Positions 1 through 5,006 are shown, numbered from the stretch's first letter. The stretch is 8,554 bases of DNA from Clostridia bacterium (GCA_027335515.1 DAHWHT010000089.1:1-8554), one strand, 5' to 3'. Made by a program: numbers and translations. Notes: generated from the letters alone by a model not told the origin.

Positions 1-171
1 GAATTCTCCACGCCGTACCCGCTCGTCGGCAGCTTGCACCTCGGCGAGTTCGTCCGGCGACAGTGGTTCCTCACGTTGTCGAAGCCAGTCAATGTATTCA
101 GCCAAGTCCGGCAGCGAGGCTTCCGGCAGGCTGTCGAGTGCACGGTGCAGTTGCTCTCTGGTGATGGCCAC
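1..171 (-). CDS. Antitoxin-like small protein, N-terminal 57 residues (partial)
   Basis: The gene runs leftward off the window, so only the first 57 codons are visible. I chose the GTG at 171 because a strong Shine-Dalgarno GGGAGGT (185-179) sits 7 bases upstream; the in-frame GTG at 180 would lie on that site. The protein opens ITREQLHRALDSLPEASLPD, continues with an amphipathic stretch ending in IDWLRQRE, and then has an acidic segment ending VRRGEF. This layout (short helical N-terminus, FLR/WLR-like core, acidic linker, basic-Gly-Glu tail) resembles small antitoxins found upstream of RelE/ParE or PIN toxins. That is family resemblance recalled from general knowledge, not a search result. 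The toxin, if present, would lie to the left. The gene is preceded by a perfect dyad at 188-202, which suits the autoregulation usual for such operons. It could instead be an unrelated small helical protein. Confidence 0.55.
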   Translation of the reverse strand, partial: MAITREQLHRALDSLPEASLPDLAEYIDWLRQREEPLSPDELAEVQAADERVRRGEF

Positions 172-495
172 GGCCAGCACCTCCCGAGCGGTAGTGTACC
201 GCACGGGGACCGCGCGCGCAGGGCCGCCGGGCGAGCGCGGGCGGTCGACATTGGCGTAACGCTACCGTGGCCCGCCCGCTCGATGGCTGGCGCCACGAGT
301 CTCCGGCGGGCACGCCGCGTGGCCGGCGGGGAGGAGCCGCGGGGCGCTCGGCTCCCTGCGGCTGCCCATGGAACTCCCCGTAGACTTTGCGTTACGGGGC
401 GCGATGGATGGGGAACATGAGTTTGTGCCGATCGCCGAAGCCCCGTCAGACAGGCATTTCGGGGACGGTCACGGCTGCTGGAAGGCGCCGGCTGC
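172..495. other. Gene-poor stretch between antitoxin-like gene and tRNA fragment
   Basis: Apart from the dyad at 188-202 I see no recognisable gene here. The longer open frames are low-complexity Arg/Gly/Ala-rich translations expected from random GC-rich DNA. The one stretch that reads like protein is the short frame entering the tRNA fragment, given separately (368-547). Confidence 0.5.
188..202 (-). promoter_or_regulatory. Perfect dyad GCGGTA-gtg-TACCGC, putative antitoxin operator
   Basis: A perfect inverted repeat with 6-base arms and a 3-base spacer lies just upstream of the Shine-Dalgarno site of the leftward antitoxin-like gene. On the minus strand it contains TACACT (198-193), a plausible -10 box, although no good -35 lies 17 bases further upstream. 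A dyad over the promoter is what an autorepressing antitoxin would bind. The repeat is seen; the operator role is inferred. Confidence 0.45.
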
Positions 496-547
496 GACTC
501 TTAATCAGCGGGTCGTGGGTTCGAGTCCCACCGGGCCCACCAGTTAA
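368..547 (+). other. Doubtful 59-codon ORF running into the tRNA fragment
   Basis: An ATG at 368 (second in-frame ATG at 404) opens a frame that ends at TAA 545-547. Residues 1-40 (MELPVDFALRGAMDGEHEFV followed by PIAEAPSDRHFGDGHGCWKA) have a mixed, protein-like composition, unlike the Arg/Ala-rich noise around them. The last ~17 residues are simply the tRNA fragment read as codons. There is no convincing ribosome site before either ATG. If real, it is most likely the remnant of a gene truncated at the attachment site. I do not recognise a family. Confidence 0.18.
496..542 (+). tRNA. tRNA-Lys(CTT) 3' half, attachment-site remnant
   Basis: This is the 3' part of a tRNA: the end of the anticodon arm with loop CTCTTAA (anticodon CTT, Lys) and 3' strand TCAGC, then a variable region, a perfect T-arm (GTGGG 515-519, loop TTCGAGT, CCCAC 527-531), the 3' acceptor strand CGGGCCC (532-538), discriminator A539 and encoded CCA (540-542). 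The 5' half is absent: no GGGCCCG acceptor strand, no D-arm, and the 5' anticodon strand is wrong (ctgc before GACTC). So it cannot make a working tRNA. A tRNA 3' end without its 5' half, beside a tyrosine integrase gene, is the known footprint of integrative elements that recombine at the anticodon loop or T-arm and carry a copy of the tRNA 3' end. The intact tRNA-Lys should lie elsewhere, probably to the left. Confidence 0.85.
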
Positions 548-575
548 AGCCAAGAGGCGCAAGGGCTTGCGAAAG

Positions 576-611
576 CGGCTCCTCCAGCGGGAGGGGCCGT
601 TCGGTGTTTTT
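576..611 (+). terminator. Rho-independent terminator-like hairpin after the tRNA fragment
   Basis: CGGCTCCTCC (576-585) pairs with GGAGGGGCCG (590-599) to give a 10-base-pair stem with one G-U pair and a 4-base AGCG loop. It is followed by TTCGGTG and five T (607-611). The T-run starts 8 bases after the stem, which weakens it. Lying 34 bases past the tRNA CCA, it could be the original terminator of the tRNA-Lys gene or a barrier brought by the element. Confidence 0.55.
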
Positions 612-671
612 GCTACCCTTTCCCGTCGCGACTCGACCCCCGGCCCTCGGTGCGCGGTGGTAGCAGCACGT

Positions 672-1775
672 CTACGCACTACGCGCTCGGCCGCCGCCCG
701 CTGGTCGCATGGCAGGACGTGCCCGTAGACCCGTCGTGGTCCCTGGGTCCCGGTGGCGCAGGCGGCGCTGTGCGGTGAGGACGTGACCGTCCGCCCGCAG
801 CAGCAGGGTTGCGGCCGTGCCGCAGGTCGTGGAAGCGAACCGGCGGGAGTCCGGCTGCTTGGAGCAGGTGCTTGTACCAGCGGACGACGTTGCGCGGGTA
901 GAGCGGCGTGCCGACTTCGGAGGGAAAGACCAATCCGTGGTCTTCCCAGACGCCCTCGGCTCGTCGGCGCTCCTGGGCCTCCGCCGCCCTGCGCGCGACG
1001 AGCACCGCCACTTCGTCGGTTGTGGCCTCCACCGGCCGATCGGGCGTTCCTGGATGCCGGCGCCGTATGGGCGCTGCACCCGCACCGTCAGCAGCCCGGC
1101 CTCCAGGTCCACGTCGGACCACCGCAAGCCCATCAGTTCCCCTGGCGCATCCCGGTCGAGAGCGCCAGGAACAGGAGGCCGAAGAGGCGGTGGCCCCGTG
1201 CCTGGTCGAGCAGGGCGCGGACGTCCGCCGGCTGGAGCACCTGCTGCTCGCCGGCCGTCGCCTGGGTTGGGGTCACGGCATGGGTCGCATTGCGCAGGCA
1301 CAGGCCATGCCGGACGGCCCGGCGCAGGGCCGCGTGCAGCAGGTGCTCCAGCCGGTGCACCGTGGTGGGCGACACGGGCCTTCCCGGCCGTCCAAGCGGC
1401 CGGCGGTCAGTTGCGTGGCGTAGAAGTGCTCGACGTCGGCCGGCCGGAGATCCGCCGCCCGGACGTGGCCGATGGCCGGTAGCAGGCGCTTGCGGGCGAG
1501 GAATTCATACAACTGGATGGTGCGGGGCTCTCGGCCCGCCATGCGGAGGCTTTCGATGTAGCTCAGGACGAGATCGCCGACGGTCACCGCCCGGGCGGCG
1601 GGAGGCCGCTCGTTGTGTTGGGTGAGAATCTTCGCCATCTCGATCTCGGAGCGGCGCTTGCCTGTGGTCTTGGGATTGAGCCACCGGCGGCGCCGCTGGC
1701 CCGTGACGGGACCCGCTCCACACGCCGAGCGTGCGGAACGCGGTCGGTGTCAGACAGGATGGATGCGGCGATCAT
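672..1775 (-). pseudogene. Tyrosine recombinase/integrase, multiply frameshifted
   Basis: Read leftward, the pieces of one phage/ICE-type integrase appear in order but in different frames. They are: a basic arm-binding-like segment GPVTGQRRRRWLNPKTTGKR (about 1713-1654); a SAM-like core-binding domain (VTVGDLVLSYIESLRMAGRE through DVEHFYATQLTAGRL, about 1590-1395); HRLEHLLHAALRRAVRHGL through ALLDQARGHRLFGLLFLAL and the catalytic-Arg motif STGMRQ (1375-1136); GELMGLRWSDVDLEAGLLTV (about 1140-1060); GLVFPSEVGTPLYPRNVV through RFHDLRHG with the H-x-x-R pair (about 945-805); TAATLLLRADGH through RHRDPGTT (about 810-735); and VYGHVLP with the catalytic tyrosine codon at 727-725. At least five frame changes are needed to link them, so no full-length enzyme can be made. 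An ATG at 1775 with GGGAGG 8 bases upstream may have been the start, but the first ~20 codons do not resemble the family. The 3' end faces the tRNA fragment, consistent with this integrase having used that site. Confidence 0.85.
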
Positions 1776-2051
1776 TGGTGATGCCTCCCAAGCCGCGAAA
1801 GGGGTGGGCTGACCATGGCGCGTGCACTGGCCGGAGCCCGTCCAGCCGCCTGATGGCGGCCTCGCGGCACGTGTGCTCGGGCGCAGGGCAACAGTTGACG
1901 GAGGATCTGTCGGGGTTGGCGGCCGCAGGATGCGCCAGGAGCGGGAAGGGCCCCGCCCGGCCCGGCAGCCGGACTTTCGGCGGCGGGCAAGCCTGCTCCG
2001 TGCTCAGCCCGGGAGGCCGGAGCGGACCGCGCCGAGGCGCCATGGGGCGGA
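1776..2051. other. No recognisable gene; small hairpin only
   Basis: Between the integrase relic and the AbrB/PIN promoter I see no gene. A perfect 6-base-pair hairpin GCCGCC-TGAT-GGCGGC (1845-1860) has no T-run on either strand and is probably chance in GC-rich sequence. Open frames on both strands translate to low-complexity peptides. Confidence 0.5.
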
Positions 2052-2080
2052 TTGCGCGCCCGACCGAGTCGCGGTACGAT
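2052..2080 (+). promoter_or_regulatory. Sigma-A/sigma70-type promoter of the AbrB/PIN operon
   Basis: TTGCGC (2052-2057) and TACGAT (2075-2080) are separated by exactly 17 bases, placing the transcript start near 2087, about 20 bases before the antitoxin ATG. The -10 lies inside a short dyad (2068-2085), which would allow autorepression. Confidence 0.55.
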
Positions 2081-2085
2081 GCGAC
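2068..2085 (+). promoter_or_regulatory. Dyad GTCGC-N8-GCGAC over the -10, putative antitoxin operator
   Basis: Five-base inverted arms (2068-2072 and 2081-2085) flank the TACGAT box of the toxin-antitoxin promoter. AbrB-type antitoxins, alone or with the toxin, commonly repress their own promoter. Five-base arms in GC-rich DNA can arise by chance, so only the position makes this noteworthy. Confidence 0.3.
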
Positions 2086-2106
2086 CGAAAGTAAGGTGAC
2101 GCTTAC

Positions 2107-2394
2107 ATGGCGAGGTCGTATGTCGCCAAGATCACCGGCAAAGGGCAACTCACCATCCCCAAGGCCTTGCGCGACGCTTTGGACCTGCGGGACGGCGAGT
2201 ACGTGCTCCTGTATCCCCAGGGGGAGGGCGTCCGGCTCGAACGGGCCGCCGTCTCCCCGGCCGAACGTTTCGAGACGCTCGCGGCGCGCACCGGCGAGAG
2301 ATTCGCGGAACAGGGCGTTACGCCGCGCGATGTGGAGGAGGCCATCCGCTGGGCGAGGGAAAGCGCCGCGTCGTCCTTGACACCAACGTCCTGA
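2107..2394 (+). CDS. AbrB/SpoVT-family (VapB-like) antitoxin
   Basis: This 95-residue protein carries a swapped-hairpin AbrB DNA-binding domain at about residues 4-45: VAKITGKGQLTIPKALRDAL, then LDLRDGEYVLLYPQG. The GKGQLTIPKALRDAL signature is classic for SpoVT/AbrB antitoxins. The C-terminal part (about 46-95) is helical and charged, where such antitoxins wrap the toxin. The ATG at 2107 is supported by AAGGTG 8 bases upstream and by the promoter at 2052-2080. The PIN toxin gene begins inside its 3' end (46-base overlap), so the two are co-transcribed and probably translationally coupled. The role, neutralising the toxin and repressing the operon, is known for the family. The gene looks intact, unlike its neighbours on both sides. 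Confidence 0.88.
   Translation: MARSYVAKITGKGQLTIPKALRDALDLRDGEYVLLYPQGEGVRLERAAVSPAERFETLAARTGERFAEQGVTPRDVEEAIRWARESAASSLTPTS
2334..2351 (+). promoter_or_regulatory. Shine-Dalgarno site supporting a CTG start of the PIN toxin
   Basis: GGAGGAG (2334-2340) followed by 8 bases and CTG (2349-2351) forms an ideal initiation spacing inside the antitoxin coding sequence. It decides the toxin start, because no ATG or GTG lies upstream of the essential DTN motif at an acceptable distance. Confidence 0.6.
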
Positions 2395-2777
2395 TCTCTG
2401 CCCTGGGGTGGGCCGGGGCGGAACGGCGGGTGTATCGGGCCTGCTTGGCCGGGGCGTTGCAGCTCTGCGTTTCCATGCCGCTTGTCCATGAGTTGGTGCG
2501 TGTTATGACCTATCCGAAGCTCGGCTTTTCTCCCGAGGACCAACGTGCCGTGGTTGAAGATGTCTTACGGGTCGCGGATCTGGCCGAGGCCTTGCCGGCG
2601 GTCGATGCCGTGCGCAAGGACCCGAGCGACAACGCGGTGCTGGCATGCGCGACCGCCGCCCACGCGGATGTGGTCGTCAGCGGGGATGGTCACTTGCTCG
2701 CGCTACGCGCGTTCGGTGGCATCCCGATCATCCGGGCAGCGATACTTTTCCCGCCAGAGAAAGCAGGGCCCTCGTAG
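2349..2777 (+). CDS. PIN-domain toxin (VapC-like ribonuclease), probable CTG start
   Basis: The 142-residue product is a complete PIN domain: RRVVLDTNVLISAL (D11), LVHELVRV (E48), DPSDNAVLACA (D94) and VVSGDGHLL (D113). These are the four acidic residues that bind the metal in this nuclease fold. PIN toxins of this group cleave RNA and are held inactive by the partner antitoxin. The conserved first strand and D11 lie upstream of the first conventional in-frame start (GTG 2430), so starting there would destroy the enzyme. The only near-cognate start in the right place is CTG at 2349, 8 bases after a strong GGAGGAG (2334-2340); I saw no in-frame ATG, GTG or TTG in the frame between 2328 and 2378. 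A low-efficiency start inside the antitoxin gene would keep toxin below antitoxin. Function is confident; the exact start is inferred. Confidence 0.85.
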   Translation: MGEGKRRVVLDTNVLISALGWAGAERRVYRACLAGALQLCVSMPLVHELVRVMTYPKLGFSPEDQRAVVEDVLRVADLAEALPAVDAVRKDPSDNAVLACATAAHADVVVSGDGHLLALRAFGGIPIIRAAILFPPEKAGPS

Positions 2778-2879
2778 GCAGCGGGGAACGCGCCGCCGCT
2801 ACGGCGCCCGGCCGCCAGTTGGGCCCCAGGCCAGGATGGCGGAAACGCCTGATGCCACCCCGCCGCCGGCAAAGCGTGG

Positions 2880-3223
2880 TCACGGGTCGACGCGCTCCGC
2901 ACGCTCCAGGGAGAGTGCGGTGACCGGGCGGTAGCCCAGATCCCAATACACATCGGCGCGCCGCACCCCGTCCGGTTTGAGGACCCTGGCGATCTCGCGG
3001 ATACCCTCTGCTTTTCAGTGATGAAAGGACATGGTGCTCACCGCCAGATCGACCGACTCTGGCTCCATTGGCAGATGCTCGGCGGACCCGACAACGAACT
3101 GGCCGGACGTCGCCCTCTAGCGGCTGCGAAGATCGCCGCATGCACGCGGTCGAACAAAAGACGTTGCAGTACGGAGCGCTCGTAGGAAGAGGAGCAGCGT
3201 TCGAATATTGCTTCACCAGACAT
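2880..3223 (-). pseudogene. Class I SAM-dependent methyltransferase remnant
   Basis: The ATG at 3223 has an AGGAGG (3237-3232) 8 bases upstream and opens MSGEAIFERCSSSYERSVLQ, RLLFDRVHAAIFAAA, a typical methyltransferase N-terminus. Near 3119-3101 the family pattern jumps into another frame at QFVVGSAEHLPMEPESVDLA, VSTMSFHH: the region after the SAM-binding core. The piece in between, including the glycine-rich motif I that holds SAM, is missing (roughly 50-60 residues by comparison with usual family spacing). Directly after FHH an in-frame TGA stands where a Trp usually follows, then KAEGIREIARVLKPDG continues in the same frame to a stop at 2880-2882. So a deletion with frameshift and a nonsense change make this a dead gene. 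The original substrate cannot be told; the resemblance is to Methyltransf_11/UbiE-like small-molecule enzymes. Confidence 0.75.
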
Positions 3224-3458
3224 GGACGGTGCCTCCTCGGCTGCCTTGCCGGACGCGACCGAACAAAAAGTTCTCCGACATTCTCAGTGGTCGGCAGTGT
3301 GGGCCGCAGGTATGGCGCCGCCATCGATGCCCCGTCTCGCGTGGCGACTTCCCGTCCGGGCCCTCGATGACGTCGAAGTCCGAGACGTAGTACAGCGGGA
3401 GCGACGGCCAGACCGTTCGGCGCTTGCCGCGCGTGCCGCACACATGGCGAACTCGCAT
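3213..3458 (-). other. Doubtful ORF with a protein-like core
   Basis: Most of this 332-base stretch (3224-3555) holds no recognisable gene. The exception is a leftward frame starting at ATG 3458 whose middle reads TVWPSLPLYYVSDFDVIEGP followed by DGKSP, about 3400-3330. Its codons almost all end in G or C and its composition is protein-like. The frame then degenerates into Arg/Cys-rich residues and runs into the methyltransferase leader. I do not recognise a family. It may be a scrap of a lost gene or chance. Confidence 0.22.
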
Positions 3459-3555
3459 GCCGAGGCATCTCCTGCAGGGACGGATGCTGCGGGCGCTTCG
3501 ACACTGCTGCCATCATTCCTCGAAGCGGCTTGGGGGTCGGGGACGCCTCCGCCGG

Positions 3556-3860
3556 TCAGCCCCACCCGGCCTCCAGCGCCTTCCGGTACTCCCGGTCGCC
3601 CAGGCGCCCGTAGCGCTGGGTGGTCTGAACACTGCTATGCCCGAGCAACCGCTGAACCGCCAAGATGTCTTCGCCCCGGTTGGCCATCTTCGTGGCGCAG
3701 GTGTGCCGCAGGTCGTGAGGCACCGCCGCGATGCCGGCCGCCTCGCACAGCGAGGCAAACCGCTTTTCCACGGACCGGACGGTCAACCGGCCTCCGGCGC
3801 GTCACGAACGCCTCCCCGGGCTTGCCCTGGACCAGTCGCCGCAACAGCGACCGGCACGCC
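3556..3860 (-). pseudogene. Second tyrosine recombinase, C-terminal catalytic part only
   Basis: The fragment ends at the TGA at 3558-3556. Its last ~76 residues hold the C-terminal catalytic core of a XerC/D-like recombinase: LTVRSVEKRFASLCEAAGIA, then HDLRHTCATKMANRG (the H-x-x-R pair), LLGHSSVQTTQRYG (conserved His and nucleophilic Tyr). The part just before, LLRRLVQGKPGEAFVTRRR (about 3855-3790), is in another frame; one extra base near 3790 explains the shift. Everything upstream, including the first catalytic Arg and the N-terminal domain, is gone, replaced by IS3 DNA. It differs clearly in sequence from the relic at 672-1775, so it is not a duplicate. Confidence 0.82.
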
Positions 3861-3863
3861 ATC

Positions 3864-3965
3864 CCAGGCAACGTAGTACCCGGCACGGGCGACCTGCAGG
3901 ACCCGGCAGAGCATAGCGATCGAGTGGTTGGCCTTCTCCGCGTCGACAAACCCACAGCACTTCAC
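3864..3965 (-). pseudogene. IS3-family transposase OrfB, N-terminal scrap
   Basis: From GTG 3965 the frame reads KCCGFVDAEKANHSIAMLCR, VLQVARAGYYVAW, the HTH-like start of IS3 OrfB. After AW (about 3864) the match ends. The frame stays open by chance to 3783, but there it overlies the recombinase fragment in another frame. The DDE integrase core is missing, so no transposase activity is possible. Confidence 0.8.
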
Positions 3966-4261
3966 CGGGTTGTGTTCTCCTTGGCGAAGAAGGCCGCGAC
4001 CTTTTTCAGAATGTCCCGCTCTTCTCGCAAGATTCGGTTCTCCCGCTTGAGCTCGTGGATCTCGATCTTCTCCTGCGTCGCCAGGTCCCCGGGTCGCCCT
4101 TTCCCTGCGTCGGCCTCAGCCTGCCTGATCCAGTTGCGCAGCGTTTGACCCGCGACGCCCAGATCGTTGGCGATCTCCTCGACCGTCTTACCCGTCTTGC
4201 GGACTAAGTCAACGGCTCGAGTGCGGAACTCCCTCGGATACGGCGGCTTCGTCTTTGGCAT
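3962..4261 (-). CDS. IS3-family transposase OrfA (HTH protein)
   Basis: This 99-residue protein starts at ATG 4261, with GGGAGGA (4276-4270) 8 bases upstream. Residues ~6-50 (YPREFRTRAVDLVRKTGKTV, EEIANDLGVAGQTLRNWIRQ) are the HTH_Tnp_1 helix-turn-helix that binds the element's ends. Residues ~66-92 (EKIEIHELKRENRILREERD, ILKKVAAFF) form the usual leucine-zipper coiled coil. Length and layout match complete IS3 OrfA. Its TGA overlaps a GTG for orfB (GTGA, 3965-3962), so orfB was reached by coupling or by a frameshift; I see no A-rich slippery heptamer. With orfB destroyed, it cannot transpose its own element. Confidence 0.92.
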   Translation of the reverse strand: MPKTKPPYPREFRTRAVDLVRKTGKTVEEIANDLGVAGQTLRNWIRQAEADAGKGRPGDLATQEKIEIHELKRENRILREERDILKKVAAFFAKENTTR

Positions 4262-4324
4262 GTGGATCTTCCTCCCACCGGTTGAGCATTCCAACCTTGG
4301 GCTGTCCACATAACCGGGATAGGT

Positions 4325-4549
4325 TCATGCGTCATTTGGGTCGGGCACGCGCCCCAACACGGCAACCTCGCCTTCGTCGGGAGCCGACAGTCCGGCGCAG
4401 ATTTTCAGAAGGGATGTCTTGCCCGCCCCATTTGCTCCAACCAGCGCGCTGGTTCGGCCCTGCGGTACGGACGCCGAGCACCCGCGCAGCGCCCATGCTT
4501 GCCCGTATCGCTTACCAAGTCCGGAGGCTCGGAGTGCTGGCGCGCTCAT
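4325..4549 (-). pseudogene. ABC transporter ATP-binding subunit (YtrB-like), N-terminal fragment
   Basis: Starting at ATG 4549 (GGGAGGA 4561-4555, 5 bases upstream), 74 residues remain. They contain an A-loop-like LGKRYGQAWAL (Tyr15), Walker A GANGAGKT (38-45) and the following CAGLSAPDEGEVAVLGR strand that opens every ABC ATPase. The Q-loop, ABC signature and Walker B are missing: after PNDA the IS3 end (4327) begins, and its own TGA acts as the stop codon. The start overlaps the gntR stop by 4 bases (ATGA), the usual arrangement of YtrA-type regulator and transporter operons. The rest of the ATPase and the permease are not in this window. The fragment cannot hydrolyse ATP. Confidence 0.88.
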
Positions 4550-4962
4550 GCCGTTCCTCCCACGTGTGTCTGTGAAAGTGTCGTCCGCAGGAGCGTCTCG
4601 ATCGCTTCGTCGTCCAGCCCTTCCTTGCGGGCCGTCATCACCCACTCCGCAAGCGTGCGAGCCAGTTTCAACTGGGCGCTTGGTGGTGGGCCCGCAGGTC
4701 GGCCGATGACAAAGGTTCCGAGGCCCTGGCGCCCCTGGACCAAACCGTCGTGCTCCAGTTCCCCGTACGCCTTCATCACGGTGTTTGGGTTGACCGCCAC
4801 CTCGGCGACGACTTCCTTGACCGTCGGCAGTCGGTCGCCGATTCGCAACACCCCCATGCGCAGTGCCTGTTTGACCTGCTGCACCAACTGGAGGTACGCA
4901 GGCACCCCTGAGTCAGGACGCAGCGCAAACGTCAATGATTGGTTTCGTAGTTCTCTATTCAC
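4546..4962 (-). CDS. GntR-family transcriptional regulator, YtrA subfamily
   Basis: Counted from GTG 4962 the protein has 138 residues. It has a GntR winged helix-turn-helix at about 23-90: YLQLVQQVKQALRMGVLRIG, then LPTVKEVVAEVAVNPNTVMK and AYGELEHDGLVQGRQGLGTF. A short helical C-terminal tail (about 97-130) follows, with no large ligand domain; this is the YtrA layout. YtrA regulators repress their own operon with an ABC transporter, often induced by cell-envelope stress. An ATG at 4974 is in frame but lies within the predicted -10 box, whereas GTG 4962 falls at the predicted transcript start; a leaderless start there is therefore preferred. The protein looks intact although its transporter partner has been cut off, so it may now be an orphan repressor. 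Confidence 0.88.
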   Translation of the reverse strand: MNRELRNQSLTFALRPDSGVPAYLQLVQQVKQALRMGVLRIGDRLPTVKEVVAEVAVNPNTVMKAYGELEHDGLVQGRQGLGTFVIGRPAGPPPSAQLKLARTLAEWVMTARKEGLDDEAIETLLRTTLSQTHVGGTA

Positions 4963-4974
4963 ATGGTTAACCAT
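4963..4974. promoter_or_regulatory. Perfect 12-base palindrome ATGGTTAACCAT, putative GntR operator
   Basis: The palindrome covers the -10 box and reaches the predicted transcript start of gntR. A dimeric GntR protein bound here would block RNA polymerase, as expected for autoregulation. The palindrome is seen directly; the binding is inferred. It does not obviously match a published YtrA consensus that I can recall. Confidence 0.5.
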
Positions 4975-4998
4975 AGAACCGTTATTTCGGGAAGTCAA
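4970..4998 (-). promoter_or_regulatory. Promoter of gntR, probably giving a leaderless mRNA
   Basis: On the minus strand TTGACT (4998-4993) and TATGGT (4975-4970) are exactly 17 bases apart. The expected start of transcription, 7 or 8 bases past the -10, is 4963 or 4962, the first base of the GTG chosen as start codon. No Shine-Dalgarno site precedes either possible start. Confidence 0.65.
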
Positions 4999-5006
4999 GC
5001 ACCAAC

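Larger units (their letters stand above)
3861..4327 (-). mobile_element. IS3-family insertion sequence, truncated
   Basis: Complete orfA and the beginning of orfB identify an IS3-family element. Its upstream terminus is visible: read on the minus strand from 4327, the DNA begins TGAACCTATCCCGGTTATGT and continues GGACAGCCC, with the TG start and GTGGACA motif common at IS3-family ends. This is also exactly where the ABC-transporter coding sequence breaks off. The other end, most of orfB and the matching inverted repeat are missing: around 3860 the sequence changes to a recombinase gene fragment. So the element is dead, and a target-site duplication cannot be looked for. Confidence 0.8.

Noticed and set aside
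446..679. Minus-strand ORF containing GGTRTHDPLIKSR as an independent gene
   Set aside because: That peptide is the antisense of the tRNA fragment; the ORF is better seen as run-on of the integrase tyrosine frame.
387..728. Plus-strand ORF reading through the tRNA fragment (contains RVPPGPP)
   Set aside because: This peptide is a common false translation of a tRNA 3' end; upstream and downstream parts are Arg-rich noise.
753..1625. Long plus-strand ORF of 290 codons and other overlapping plus-strand frames
   Set aside because: They lie opposite the integrase relic and translate to Arg/Gly/Pro-rich low-complexity sequence without motifs.
1845..1860. Hairpin GCCGCC-TGAT-GGCGGC as a terminator
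   Set aside because: No T-run on either side and no gene ending nearby; likely chance.
3783..3965. OrfB as a 60-residue complete protein
   Set aside because: The match to IS3 OrfB ends at about 3864; the remainder overlies the recombinase fragment in another frame.
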